33,570 nucleotides of DNA from JAUUZT01 sp964654015 (GTDB taxonomy: Bacteria > Chloroflexota > Dehalococcoidia > GIF9 > AB-539-J10): assembly GCA_964654015.1 (NCBI GenBank), contig CAZZHQ010000021.1:1-33570 (forward strand), in the 5' to 3' direction. The notes beneath the pieces are model-generated. The model made no database searches and had not been told where the DNA came from. It was given only the letters and a program-made list of their open reading frames with translations. The position numbers were made by a program, and so were the translations under genes. Of this stretch, positions 1-6,452 are shown one piece after another. The first letter of the stretch is position 1, and the number at the start of each line of letters is the position of its first letter.

Positions 1-55
1 GCACAATAACAGGTCGTTCCACTTCCTAAAAAGGGGTCTAGGATTAGGCTTTTAC
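1..55. repeat. Left copy of 55-bp terminal direct repeat (circular assembly overlap)
   Basis: Bases 1-55 are identical to 33516-33570. The length of 55 is a common assembler k-mer, and a methyltransferase ORF continues in frame across the join when one copy is removed. The simplest reading is an artefactual overlap of a circular or circularly permuted genome. A true short terminal repeat is less likely. Confidence 0.93.
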
Positions 56-608
56 TAGGAAAACAAGCCAAAATCCTATCTGGCATCCGTTCGGGGAAAG
101 CTCTAGCGTGAGCTTTGTGGCTGCCTTCTGGCATTAATCGCCACAAGTCCTCAAGCATTAAATCATTATTCTCTAGTTTAGTTTCTGGCTGCTTTACTAA
201 CCAATATACTCTTTGGGTCTTAGGGAAGAAGCGGATTGGGTCAAAGGACGGGCTGCGATTTTCCCACACGATTTCTTGCTTATCTAACCACTTCGTTCTA
301 AATAGCCAGCGGTAGGGGCTAATCTGTAAGCCATCACGAATACGGTTTTTATGTTCATAGAATAAAGACCCGTCAGATTTGGTTATATCCCAGCATAAAT
401 TGAGTATATCAATTTGCTGCTGTTGATACTCGCCTTCGGGTAGTTCATCTGGGTAGGGTGAATGTTTATAATTATCTGTATGGTGTACATCGCCTAAATT
501 GAATGGCGGCGAAGTCAGCACTAAGTCTACCTTCGGTAATTCGGGTAAAACTTCCCTGCAATCTCCCAAATATATCGTTACATAAGAGTCTTGATAGTAA
601 GGCTTCAT
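1..608 (-). CDS. DNA amino-methyltransferase, N-terminal part (continues at 33413-33570 across the circular join)
   Basis: Translation from the ATG at 608 gives a beta-class S-adenosylmethionine-dependent DNA methyltransferase (N4-cytosine or N6-adenine). An early GDCREVLPELP segment leads into motif IV, LTSPPFN, and the SAM-binding motif I, DPFLGSGTT, comes near the C-terminus. That order (IV before I) defines the beta class. The ORF runs off base 1 in an open frame. Joined to 33515-33413 it gives 711 nt, 236 residues, ending in TAG. The start overlaps the previous gene by 4 nt (ATGA), so translation is probably coupled. No restriction endonuclease is adjacent, so this looks like an orphan phage methylase that protects the genome or tunes expression. 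The target sequence cannot be read from the protein. Confidence 0.93.
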   Translation of the reverse strand, partial: MKPYYQDSYVTIYLGDCREVLPELPKVDLVLTSPPFNLGDVHHTDNYKHSPYPDELPEGEYQQQQIDILNLCWDITKSDGSLFYEHKNRIRDGLQISPYRWLFRTKWLDKQEIVWENRSPSFDPIRFFPKTQRVYWLVKQPETKLENNDLMLEDLWRLMPEGSHKAHARAFPERMPDRILACFPSKSLILDPFLGSGTTCYC

Positions 609-835
609 GCTATCCTCTTGGGATGCTTGGGCGGTTTTTTCATCTCCCTGAACAACTCCTCAGCCTCGGTAGTCTCTTCAGCATCCTCTTTAGGTTTAGG
701 AGCTGGGTGTGCTTCACCGGTAGCCCAATCGACCATATCATCTTTTTTTAGACTAGATATGGTTTCCAGCAAAGAGGCCAGTTTCCCCCTGGTCTCATCA
801 TCCACGCACCAGAATACCGGTAGTGCTGCTCTCAT
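605..835 (-). CDS. Small charged hypothetical protein
   Basis: A 76-residue protein with a good ribosome site (GAGGT, 6 nt before the ATG). It lies 4 bp after the VRR-NUC gene and overlaps the methyltransferase start by 4 nt, so it is a member of the early operon. The N-terminal half could be helical. The middle is proline- and acid-rich (APKPKEDAEETTEAEE) and the end is basic (KKPPKHPKR), suggesting a partly disordered protein. I do not recognise a family. Its position between a nuclease and a methylase fits a DNA-metabolism accessory role, but that is context only. Confidence 0.8.
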   Translation of the reverse strand: MRAALPVFWCVDDETRGKLASLLETISSLKKDDMVDWATGEAHPAPKPKEDAEETTEAEELFREMKKPPKHPKRIA

Positions 836-839
836 CTAT

Positions 840-1139
840 TTACCTCAGAATCTCCACGATTTTATCAAAGTGCCGCGGGCGCCAGACATAGACCTCCAGC
901 CCCGGTGTCTTCCTCAACTCCCAGAGCCACCGAGCCTGCGCCGGTGCCAGCTTAGACTTGCGCTTATTAGTCTTCAGCTCGGCAAATATTAAGCGTGGCG
1001 GTCTACAGAGAATCAAGTCGGGCATCCCCCTTGGGCTGTGGATGGATGTCCAAGTAAAATAGAACTTCCACCCAAATAATTTACAGAGGTCTCTTATCTG
1101 TTCACGGAGTTCTGCCTCGGTTTCTGCACATACTTTCAT
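840..1139 (-). CDS. VRR-NUC domain nuclease (PD-(D/E)XK, possible Holliday junction resolvase)
   Basis: A 99-residue single-domain protein with the VRR-NUC catalytic signature: GMPDL (D41), FAELK (E54, K56) and a following glutamine (Q68) before a tryptophan-rich helix. An N-terminal helix starting with E7 precedes the core. The family includes phage and bacterial structure-specific nucleases that cut branched DNA. In phages of this size such a protein usually resolves recombination or replication intermediates before packaging. The gene is the full usual length for stand-alone phage VRR-NUC proteins and lies between replication and methylation genes. The ATG at 1139 follows a GAGAGG ribosome site. 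Catalytic residues are intact; substrate preference is inferred from the family. Confidence 0.9.
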   Translation of the reverse strand: MKVCAETEAELREQIRDLCKLFGWKFYFTWTSIHSPRGMPDLILCRPPRLIFAELKTNKRKSKLAPAQARWLWELRKTPGLEVYVWRPRHFDKIVEILR

Positions 1140-1158
1140 ACTTGACTTTACCTCTCTA

Positions 1159-1317
1159 TTATGCTACCATTCTGTGCCGGTTCCTGGAGAAGATTCGCCA
1201 CCAGCTATCGTGCTTCCAGACCTGACTTTTATCGTGGCAGCAGTATGTCTTGAAGCTGGCATGCCTGTTAATCAGCCGGCTGAATAACTGCCTGATAAAA
1301 CGAAGCGCTGTAATCAA
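1159..1317 (-). CDS. Possible small basic protein with a TTG start
   Basis: An ORF of 52 residues that begins with TTG at 1317, preceded by a purine-rich AAGGGGG stretch, and ends with TAA at 1159-1161, 20 bp before the nuclease gene. The product is rich in Arg, His, Trp and Phe (for example VWKHDSWWRIF) with one CC pair. It fills most of an otherwise empty 270-bp stretch in a tightly packed operon, which is the main argument for it. No family is recognised. The non-ATG start and absence of known homologues keep this tentative; the stretch could instead be non-coding leader. Confidence 0.35.
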   Translation of the reverse strand: MITALRFIRQLFSRLINRHASFKTYCCHDKSQVWKHDSWWRIFSRNRHRMVA

Positions 1318-1345
1318 TTTCTAGCCCCCTTAAACTACCTTCTCC

Positions 1346-1360
1346 TTAACACTATGTTAA
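1346..1360. promoter_or_regulatory. Palindrome TTAACA-CTA-TGTTAA, operator candidate
   Basis: A perfect 6+3+6 inverted repeat (7+3+7 counting the flanking C and G). The same TTAACA-N3-TGTTAA pattern occurs at 5426-5440, also in early-operon intergenic DNA. A shared dyad in two intergenic sites suggests binding of a dimeric regulator, possibly the XRE protein encoded at 6567-6899. On the plus strand it is followed by GTTTTT, so a weak plus-strand terminator is the alternative. Confidence 0.45.
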
Positions 1361-1365
1361 GTTTT

Positions 1366-1410
1366 TGTCACAATATTGTCACTATAATGACATGATAATG
1401 ACATTATAGT
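1366..1410. promoter_or_regulatory. Helically phased TGTCA/TGACA box array, origin or operator candidate
   Basis: Four pentamers start at 1366 (TGTCA), 1377 (TGTCA), 1388 (TGACA) and 1399 (TGACA). The spacing is exactly 11 bp each time, two boxes in each orientation around a centre near 1384. A second dyad is superimposed: CACTATAATG (1380-1389) with CATTATAGTG (1402-1411). The stretch is AT-rich and lies directly after the helicase-loader gene. Phased repeats beside replication genes are typical of initiator-binding iterons or of multi-site operators. Confidence 0.55.
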
Positions 1411-1411
1411 G

Positions 1412-2074
1412 TTAGGTATTTTTAACCTTCTTTGGCCGGTAGTTACCAGCACTATTCAAAACCAGCCTCGACTTCACCGCATCGGTGAACCTCGACACTA
1501 TTCGCCGGGGAACATCCTTTATGTCCAGATTAGTCGTTACCACTGTCATCAAGCATTCCCGATACCGATAATTGATAATCTCCTCGAGCTCTCCCCACTC
1601 CCAGGATGAGCCGGTGCTGCCCATGCCAACATCATCGATAATCAAGTAAGGTTGCCTCCTCAAACCCTCAAAAGCCTGGTCATAATCATCTCTCGTTTCA
1701 GAGTGCATCCTCCTTTTGAAATCTCTTACCCTGTCGGCCCATTCATTCACCCGGCAAGCTATATTCTTATGAGCCAAGGCGATCGAAAGCGCCTCGCATA
1801 AATGACTCTTACCACAGCCATCCGAGCCATAGCATAAAAGCATAAACCAGGTCGCCTTACCCGAGGCCAGCTCCTTGAAAGCGGCAACAGAGCTCTCAGC
1901 CCCCTTAACTGGCCTGAAGTTCTTGAAGGTATTGTCCCAAGATGTCAAGTTCAGCCGATGGCGCAGATGCTCCTTCCTCTCCTCGTAGGTAGGTTCGTCA
2001 GGCTCGAGAGGGAGGGGTATAGTCGTCCGGACCCGGGATTTGTCGAGGGCCTTGCCTATGTGCTCCATGCTCAT
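1412..2074 (-). CDS. DnaC-like AAA+ helicase loader
   Basis: A 220-residue ATPase. Walker A is GSDGCGKS (83-90), Walker B LIIDDVG (144-150), sensor 1 TTN (180-182), and an arginine finger lies in RIVSRF (R195). The first 75 residues form the family's usual non-ATPase N-terminal region. DnaC/DnaI/IstB-type loaders place the host replicative helicase on DNA melted by the initiator. Here the partner is the O-like protein encoded just upstream, whose gene overlaps this one by 77 bp, so translation is probably coupled. A second ATG two codons on gives an alternative start. Length and motif spacing are normal for a phage loader, and the gene looks intact. Confidence 0.92.
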   Translation of the reverse strand: MSMEHIGKALDKSRVRTTIPLPLEPDEPTYEERKEHLRHRLNLTSWDNTFKNFRPVKGAESSVAAFKELASGKATWFMLLCYGSDGCGKSHLCEALSIALAHKNIACRVNEWADRVRDFKRRMHSETRDDYDQAFEGLRRQPYLIIDDVGMGSTGSSWEWGELEEIINYRYRECLMTVVTTNLDIKDVPRRIVSRFTDAVKSRLVLNSAGNYRPKKVKNT

Positions 2075-2720
2075 GACCCACCTCCTTATCTCTATTATCC
2101 CAATTCAGAATTGTGCGATAGTGACTTTTGTACTTCTTCCCTGTGCTGCCTATGTGGCCTGATAGCCTCTTTATCCAGCCCTGAGTTCCAGCTTCCCCGA
2201 ACTTTTCTACCAGGTTATCATATTCCTGAGTAGTGAGAAGGACATCCTTAAACTCCCCGTACCCTTTCTTTTGTATAGTTTCTTTTGTTATAGTTTCTTT
2301 TATCTTTTGTGCGACAGCAGGGCTGCTAACTTTTGTTGACGATTCTGCTAACTGAGTTGACGGAATTGCTAACTCTGTTGACTGAACTGCTAACTTTTCA
2401 TTGGTTGACTGTTTTGCTAATTCTGTATCTATAGTTGACTGATTTGCTAACTTCCACTTAGTCCAGTCCTTCTGAAAACCGATGAGCTTCCCCTTCCGGG
2501 TGATGAGGTTCATGTCATATAAGGAACTCAAGCACCGGGATACCACGGCCTTGCAAAGAAGAGTATCAAGGCATATCTGAGAGTTAGCAATATAGTCAAC
2601 TTTCTTATGGTATCCGTAGGTCTTTCTGAATATCAAAATAAGCACCTGCCACTGGTTAGGTGATAGGTGCGCCTTCATGAGATGTTCGAGTATCTCATTG
2701 GCTATTTGAGTATAGCCATC
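1998..2720 (-). CDS. Phage replication protein O-like initiator, 5' end lost in assembly gap
   Basis: The frame is open from the gap edge at 2720. The first readable residues, DGYTQIANEILEHL, followed by LSPNQWQVLILIFRKTYGY, are the conserved winged-helix N-terminus of lambda O-type replication proteins. The methionine at 2678 is therefore internal and the true start lies inside the N run. The middle (about residues 90-130 of the readable part) is a low-complexity linker with repeated QST/PST-type units (ANQST, AKQST, AVQST, AIPST). The C-terminal part probably contacts the helicase loader, whose gene overlaps this one. O proteins bind origin iterons, and the phased boxes at 1366-1403 are candidates. 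Confidence 0.88.
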   Translation of the reverse strand, partial: DGYTQIANEILEHLMKAHLSPNQWQVLILIFRKTYGYHKKVDYIANSQICLDTLLCKAVVSRCLSSLYDMNLITRKGKLIGFQKDWTKWKLANQSTIDTELAKQSTNEKLAVQSTELAIPSTQLAESSTKVSSPAVAQKIKETITKETIQKKGYGEFKDVLLTTQEYDNLVEKFGEAGTQGWIKRLSGHIGSTGKKYKSHYRTILNWDNRDKEVGHEHGAHRQGPRQIPGPDDYTPPSRA

Positions 2721-2820
2721 NNNNNNNNNNNNNNNNNNNNNNNNNNNNNNNNNNNNNNNNNNNNNNNNNNNNNNNNNNNNNNNNNNNNNNNNNNNNNNNN
2801 NNNNNNNNNNNNNNNNNNNN
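2721..2820. other. Assembly gap (100 N)
   Basis: Exactly 100 N, the conventional size for a gap of unknown length. It hides the start of the O-like gene. The 45 bases between the gap and the gene ending at 2866 show no convincing start of another gene. Confidence 0.99.
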
Positions 2821-2865
2821 CCTTTATCGGCTGCCTGACCTCACTATTCTATTGTATCCCCCCTT

Positions 2866-3123
2866 TTATGCCGGCGTTTCAGCAAGCTTCTTTTTATCAA
2901 GGTCCATAATTGCCTGGGGGGAACCAATGACTACATTAACTATCGTCTCAGAGGCTAGGAGCCGGTGGACGATGGCGAGCTGAGCCGGGTCAATCTCGGC
3001 CTCAAACTGGACTTTGGTAACCAAGCGCCGGTCAGTGACCTCACCATCCTTGTCCTTCTCCACCTTTATAGCAGTGGTGGTTTTCAGGTTATCAATTTGC
3101 TGCACTATTATCTTGACTTCCAT
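2866..3123 (-). CDS. Hypothetical protein of the recombination module
   Basis: An 85-residue protein with a strong GGAGG ribosome site 6 nt before the ATG. It starts 32 bp after the RecT-like gene and is the last complete gene before the assembly gap. The sequence alternates hydrophobic and charged residues (VKIIVQQIDNL, ATAIKVEKDKDGEV), suggesting a mainly beta fold with one C-terminal helix. No catalytic or metal-binding motif is visible. I do not recognise the family. Its place beside RecT and before O suggests an accessory role in early DNA metabolism. Confidence 0.8.
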   Translation of the reverse strand: MEVKIIVQQIDNLKTTTAIKVEKDKDGEVTDRRLVTKVQFEAEIDPAQLAIVHRLLASETIVNVVIGSPQAIMDLDKKKLAETPA

Positions 3124-3154
3124 GATATTCCTCCTAAATTATTCTGCCCCTTGC

Positions 3155-4543
3155 TTAATCTTCCCAGCCTGCTATCGACCTGACCTCGGCAAAGGCAGAC
3201 TTAACCTTCGCATCGTCTTTTAAGTCATCAACAGTATAGTTGAAGTTGGCATGGAACCAGGCCTCATCCTTGCCGTGTTGAGTTATCCAGTCATAAAGCG
3301 ACTGCTGGGCAGGGGTATTAACATTAGAAGCAGGTGTCTCTGCTTTAGTCTCCTCAGGAGCTACTGGTGGCTCAAAACCTTCCGGATACTTCCCCTTGCA
3401 CCAGACCTCTTTGCCAGCGTATTTGCCAGTACCAGGTACCCGGGTCTGGCAATAGGCCGGGAAACTACCCCGGCCAGCGACAAGAGGCTTATTGTGAATC
3501 GGGCATATACCGAGGGCAGGCGCCGGCGGTGGCGTAACTGCCGGCGCCTGCTCAGCCTTAGATTCCTTGGCCTTATCTCTAGGACACTTCCCGGTATCAG
3601 GACAGTCCTCAAAGCAAGCTGGATAGCTCCTTATCCTCTCAAAAGGACAAGCTATCCCATCATCTACCTCCATTATCTCACCGGTAGCAATAGCTACCTT
3701 GCCCACATCTGGCACTTCAGCATAGGCTTCGTCTATGATCTCGATTGGTGGCAGCACCCCACCAGGTAGACGGCTGTATGCTGGTCTCTCACTGCGGATA
3801 TTGGCCATATTACGCTTAGTGTTGCCCTTGTCGCCGCCATAGGGTTCCTTGCCCTTAGGCCATAAGCCAAAGCCGGTAGCCTCGTTGCCTTTCTCCCCCT
3901 TGAGCATACAGATTGAAATGAGATTATCTCTCTCCTCATCACTGTGTTCACCAAACTGCTTGACAATCTCTTCATGGGTAGCCGCCCTTGGGGTGCCGTC
4001 TATGAATGAGTAAGCCCCTTTCTTATCGGCTGCCATCTTTCGGCTTGCTGAGATACCGATTACTGTGGTGTAGTCTGTGCCACCCTCTTTATTCTTGAAG
4101 CCTAAAATATAGACTTCCTTCATCAGTGGGTGAAGGCCGAAGTCCCGGCAGAGTATAGCGCACCTGATAATCTCATCCCTCGGGACCCCGGGATAGACGA
4201 GGCTGAGGATATGCTCGGCCTGCGGCTGAGTAAGTGCGCCGCTCATGGGCAGTCTGGCCTCGGCTAAGGCCGTTGTGGTTTCTTTCCCATATTCCTGTGT
4301 CATAATTTCCCTCCTTCTTTCTATGGTTAATTCTGATATACCACCCATCTCATATCGGCTGGGTGGCCGTTCAATCCCTTCGTGCTGGGTTCTCCTCCAA
4401 TCAGTGCAAGCTAGGAAAGCCTTATGCTGGTCGACATCCAAAAACATATCGAGCCTTTCTCCGCAGACTTTACACCTGTTTCGCTTCGCCAGTTTCTCGA
4501 GGTCTTCCCGAGTCGTATTTTCATTCTCATAGATTGGGCTCAT
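3155..4543 (-). CDS. recT: RecT-family single-strand annealing protein with extra cysteine-rich regions
   Basis: A 462-residue protein. Residues about 100-290 match the RecT/Bet annealing core: LTQPQAEHILSLVYPGVP, then CAILCRDFGLHPL, VYILGFK, DYTTVIGISASRKMA and a GAYSFIDGTPR segment. RecT proteins anneal complementary single strands in phage recombination. This one is longer than a typical RecT (about 270-300). It has an N-terminal CKVC pair (24-27) with a further cysteine at 46, and two C-terminal cysteine clusters, one around ACPFERIR to CPDTGKCP and one around GICPIHNK to EVWCKGKYP, which look like zinc ribbons. An alanine/proline linker separates them. The ATG at 4543 has an AAGGGG ribosome site. 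The gene overlaps the LAGLIDADG gene by 17 bp. No exonuclease partner is seen nearby. Confidence 0.87.
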   Translation of the reverse strand: MSPIYENENTTREDLEKLAKRNRCKVCGERLDMFLDVDQHKAFLACTDWRRTQHEGIERPPSRYEMGGISELTIERRREIMTQEYGKETTTALAEARLPMSGALTQPQAEHILSLVYPGVPRDEIIRCAILCRDFGLHPLMKEVYILGFKNKEGGTDYTTVIGISASRKMAADKKGAYSFIDGTPRAATHEEIVKQFGEHSDEERDNLISICMLKGEKGNEATGFGLWPKGKEPYGGDKGNTKRNMANIRSERPAYSRLPGGVLPPIEIIDEAYAEVPDVGKVAIATGEIMEVDDGIACPFERIRSYPACFEDCPDTGKCPRDKAKESKAEQAPAVTPPPAPALGICPIHNKPLVAGRGSFPAYCQTRVPGTGKYAGKEVWCKGKYPEGFEPPVAPEETKAETPASNVNTPAQQSLYDWITQHGKDEAWFHANFNYTVDDLKDDAKVKSAFAEVRSIAGWED

Positions 4544-4967
4544 CTATTTTTATCCCCTTCCGAGTTTGCCTGTGTATCAAAATCCTTTGTGCTTCCTCAA
4601 GTACATATTCTTGGTCAGTTTGCCAACCCCCACGCCTCTTAGCTTCTTGAAACTTTATTGCTATCTCAGCTTGGTATCGTTTCAATCTTAAATAAGGCAA
4701 GATAGCTTTCAGGAATTCTAATGCTTGTTTACAATGAATCATCCAATGCCAAGATGTCTTTTTAGCGAAGCCATATTTTGAACGGGTAATGTTACCACAA
4801 AAGGCAATTTTCAACGATTGTAAAAGCCACTCATCTAAAGAAGTGACCTGCACTGAAAGCTGAAAACGATAACCCCTCCTGCAATCTGTATCCCTGTGTT
4901 TACAGATTCCAATAGCACCTTCGCCATCTATGATACCTGTATAATAAGCCAAGTCGGTTTTCTTCAT
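4527..4967 (-). CDS. LAGLIDADG homing endonuclease, single motif
   Basis: A 146-residue protein. The motif at residues 7-18, AYYTGIIDGEGA, is the LAGLIDADG helix with its catalytic acidic residue, followed by IGI and a beta-rich stretch. One motif in a protein of this size implies a homodimer that cuts a near-palindromic DNA site. The gene is free-standing, not inside an intron or intein that I can see, and lies between a hypothetical gene and RecT, overlapping the latter by 17 bp. It has its own GAGG ribosome site. It is most likely a selfish element, but such enzymes may also bias inheritance against competing phages. Confidence 0.88.
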   Translation of the reverse strand: MKKTDLAYYTGIIDGEGAIGICKHRDTDCRRGYRFQLSVQVTSLDEWLLQSLKIAFCGNITRSKYGFAKKTSWHWMIHCKQALEFLKAILPYLRLKRYQAEIAIKFQEAKRRGGWQTDQEYVLEEAQRILIHRQTRKGIKIDEPNL

Positions 4968-4989
4968 AGTTACCTCGCAAAGAAGGTAT

Positions 4990-5412
4990 TTATTCTATCT
5001 CGACAAGTTCGACAGCGATAGTAGCTTGAGGTTCTTTACTTATAGCAACAAAATCCAAAGGGTCGGCCTTCGCTATCCTCTCAAAGGCTTGGACATCCAG
5101 CTTCAACGCCATTCTATGTGCCTTAGCCCAATCGAAAGCAGCCTTGCTATCATAGTTTAGGATTGTCAGCTCCCTGATACCAACTCCTGGCGCCGGCGCT
5201 TTGTTGCCTGTCTCAGTATAGGCTTTTAGTGTGAGGGCTCGGAGCGTAGCTTCGGCTTCTTGGCAAGTAGACTTGGTGTTACTTTCGTTGTCAATAAGTG
5301 GTTGGTTTGCCTCTACCCACCTTTGATAAGATAAGGTTCTACATTCAATCGCCCCCTGAACCCTAGCCCTTGCCTCAACCACAACATTGATTTGTTCCTC
5401 TAATTCAGCCAT
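4990..5412 (-). CDS. Phage protein of unknown function next to RecT
   Basis: A 140-residue protein. The first 75 residues are strongly helical and likely coiled coil (LEEQINVVVEARARVQGAIE). The second half contains NYDSKAAFDWAKAH and a C-terminal KEPQATIAVELVEIE. Proteins of this layout are common beside recombinases in phage genomes, but I cannot name a function with confidence. Gam-like nuclease inhibition is a possibility by position and coiled-coil character only. The ATG at 5412 has an AAGGAGG ribosome site overlapping the operator-like palindrome at 5426-5440, so binding there could block both transcription and translation. Confidence 0.8.
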   Translation of the reverse strand: MAELEEQINVVVEARARVQGAIECRTLSYQRWVEANQPLIDNESNTKSTCQEAEATLRALTLKAYTETGNKAPAPGVGIRELTILNYDSKAAFDWAKAHRMALKLDVQAFERIAKADPLDFVAISKEPQATIAVELVEIE

Positions 5413-5425
5413 CAGTTTTGCCTCC

Positions 5426-5440
5426 TTAACACCTTGTTAA
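5426..5440. promoter_or_regulatory. Palindrome TTAACA-CCT-TGTTAA, operator candidate
   Basis: The same 6+3+6 dyad as at 1346-1360. Both copies are immediately followed, on the minus strand, by AAGGAG. It lies in the 48-bp gap before the gene starting at 5412. A second weaker dyad (TTGTTG/CAACAA, 5441-5460) is adjacent. Confidence 0.45.
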
Positions 5441-5460
5441 TTGTTGACAAACGGCAACAA

Positions 5461-5868
5461 TTAGTTTTTACCAATCCGGTCAAATATCTGCCGGTCCTCT
5501 TCCTCTTTAAGCCATGTCAGGATGTCACTCCTCTTGATTGACCAATCCTCGCCCCAGGTGGCTACTTTTGCGTCCTTGAAATACTGGTAAAAAGCCGTGG
5601 CTCTTTCAGGGTCGGAAGTGGCATCGAGTAGCAGAGCCAGAGCCAACTGCGCTGGTCCGCTGCCACTGTATCCGTACTGGAATCCGTCAGGGCTGTGGTC
5701 GCGGAGCTTCTGGCTCGGTTCAGGGCTTAACACTGTGGGCTGGCCATCCGGCAGGAGCTTCTTATAGACAGGTTGAGCTCCACCCTCTGAGACACGCTTG
5801 GCATAATAGAGTGTCTCGGGATAGGTTTGAGCATCATTACTTTTTGTAGTTGGCGCCGGTGATACCAT
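5461..5868 (-). CDS. DUF6166-like protein
   Basis: A 135-residue protein. The core GFQYGYSGSGPAQLALALL, followed by a helical C-terminal region with YQYFKDAKVATW and a final WLKEEE, resembles the DUF6166 family, small proteins of unknown role found in phages and mobile DNA. I chose the ATG at 5868 because it has an ideal GGAGG site 6-10 nt upstream and follows the preceding gene by one base. A longer reading from 5943 would overlap that gene by 74 bp. The function is unknown; it sits in the early operon before the recombination genes. Confidence 0.83.
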   Translation of the reverse strand: MVSPAPTTKSNDAQTYPETLYYAKRVSEGGAQPVYKKLLPDGQPTVLSPEPSQKLRDHSPDGFQYGYSGSGPAQLALALLLDATSDPERATAFYQYFKDAKVATWGEDWSIKRSDILTWLKEEEDRQIFDRIGKN

Positions 5869-5869
5869 C

Positions 5870-6055
5870 TTAATCCTCCTTTGTTTCCCCGGGTAATAGC
5901 CCAACGATAACGATGTCAGGGTCTTCACGATTAAACTTTTCACGCTTTAGAGCTTCGATACTTAGCCGCTCTGCCTCATCTACTTCCCCAGGGTCAGTAT
6001 GTAGAAGCTCATCCTCTTTTAGGGATTTAATCTCAATAGCTCTGTCTATATTCAT
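5870..6055 (-). CDS. Small acidic hypothetical protein
   Basis: A 61-residue protein rich in Asp and Glu (KSLKEDELLHTDPGEVDEAE) with a hydrophobic C-terminal strand IVIVGLLPGE. It begins 12 bp after the tRNA 3' end and its stop is one base before the next ATG. The ribosome site for that next gene lies inside its last codons, so the two are translationally linked. No family is recognised. An acidic small early protein might be a DNA mimic or anti-host factor, but nothing in the sequence proves this. Confidence 0.65.
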   Translation of the reverse strand: MNIDRAIEIKSLKEDELLHTDPGEVDEAERLSIEALKREKFNREDPDIVIVGLLPGETKED

Positions 6056-6067
6056 TCTCTTATTCTT

Positions 6068-6143
6068 TGGTAGCAGGGGGGGGATTCGAACCCCCGATTT
6101 CGGCTTATGAAACCGAAGAGATAGGCCACTTCTCTACCCTGCG
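6068..6143 (-). tRNA. tRNA with CAT anticodon (tRNA-Met or Ile2), 76 nt
   Basis: A complete cloverleaf on the minus strand with encoded CCA (6068-6070). The acceptor stem is CGCAGGG with CCCTGCT, positions 8-9 are TA, and the D stem is GAGA/TCTC. The anticodon loop is TTCATAA on a stem closed by T27-A43. The T arm is GGGGG-TTCGAAT-CCCCC and the discriminator is A. The first acceptor pair is a C1-U72 mismatch. Initiator tRNAs also lack a normal 1-72 pair, but the three G-C pairs expected in the initiator anticodon stem are incomplete here (T31-G39). Elongator Met, or Ile2 with a lysidine-modified anticodon, cannot be separated by eye. It is co-transcribed with early genes. Confidence 0.93.
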
Positions 6144-6155
6144 ATTTAATGAGCT

Positions 6156-6428
6156 TTAATATTGCGGTGGATTCGTGCATGGGCCGCTTGGACCTTCGGC
6201 GCCCGGGGCTTTGAGTGTATCGAGTGTTTGCCCGGTGGCTATGAGCCTGGATTCATCAAGATACTCCCAATCCGGTGTTTTGCCTTCCTTGGTCACCATC
6301 CTCTGCTGGATGCCATAATGCCGGCAGCCCGAGGCATACTCGGCGCGGCACATGACAATACCAGTTAAGCCAGTAACCACATCCTGGACTTCTTCATTCT
6401 GGCTGAACTTGAATTTTGGCTGTGTCAT
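6156..6428 (-). CDS. Small phage protein with a KOW/SH3-like beta segment
   Basis: A 90-residue protein with an AAAGGAGG ribosome site. The pattern KFKFSQNEEVQDVVTGLTGI, then RAEYASGCRHYGIQ and WEYLDESRL, is seen in many small phage and bacterial proteins. In those, a short beta-barrel begins with a 'gd.V.d..tGf.G.V..r' motif. The function is unknown. The C-terminal tail is Pro/Gly-rich. It lies between the structured RNA element (6453-6552) and the tRNA, and is the first gene after that element, so the element could control it. Confidence 0.82.
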   Translation of the reverse strand: MTQPKFKFSQNEEVQDVVTGLTGIVMCRAEYASGCRHYGIQQRMVTKEGKTPDWEYLDESRLIATGQTLDTLKAPGAEGPSGPCTNPPQY

Positions 6429-6452
6429 GATTTCCTCCTTTCATTTATTTAA

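Noticed and set aside
1..55. Terminal repeat considered as a biological terminal redundancy or transposon end
   Set aside because: The length equals a common assembly k-mer, lies inside a coding region and has no inverted ends or target duplication.
503..992. Plus-strand ORFs opposite the methyltransferase, VRR-NUC and small-protein genes
   Set aside because: They are mirror frames of well-supported minus-strand genes, have no ribosome sites and unnatural composition.
2667..2909. Plus-strand ORF running through the first N run
   Set aside because: The frame exists only because unknown bases contain no stop; the real gene here is the O-like protein on the other strand.
5461..5943. Longer start at 5943 for the DUF6166-like gene
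   Set aside because: It would overlap the preceding gene by 74 bp and has no ribosome site, whereas the ATG at 5868 has an ideal one.
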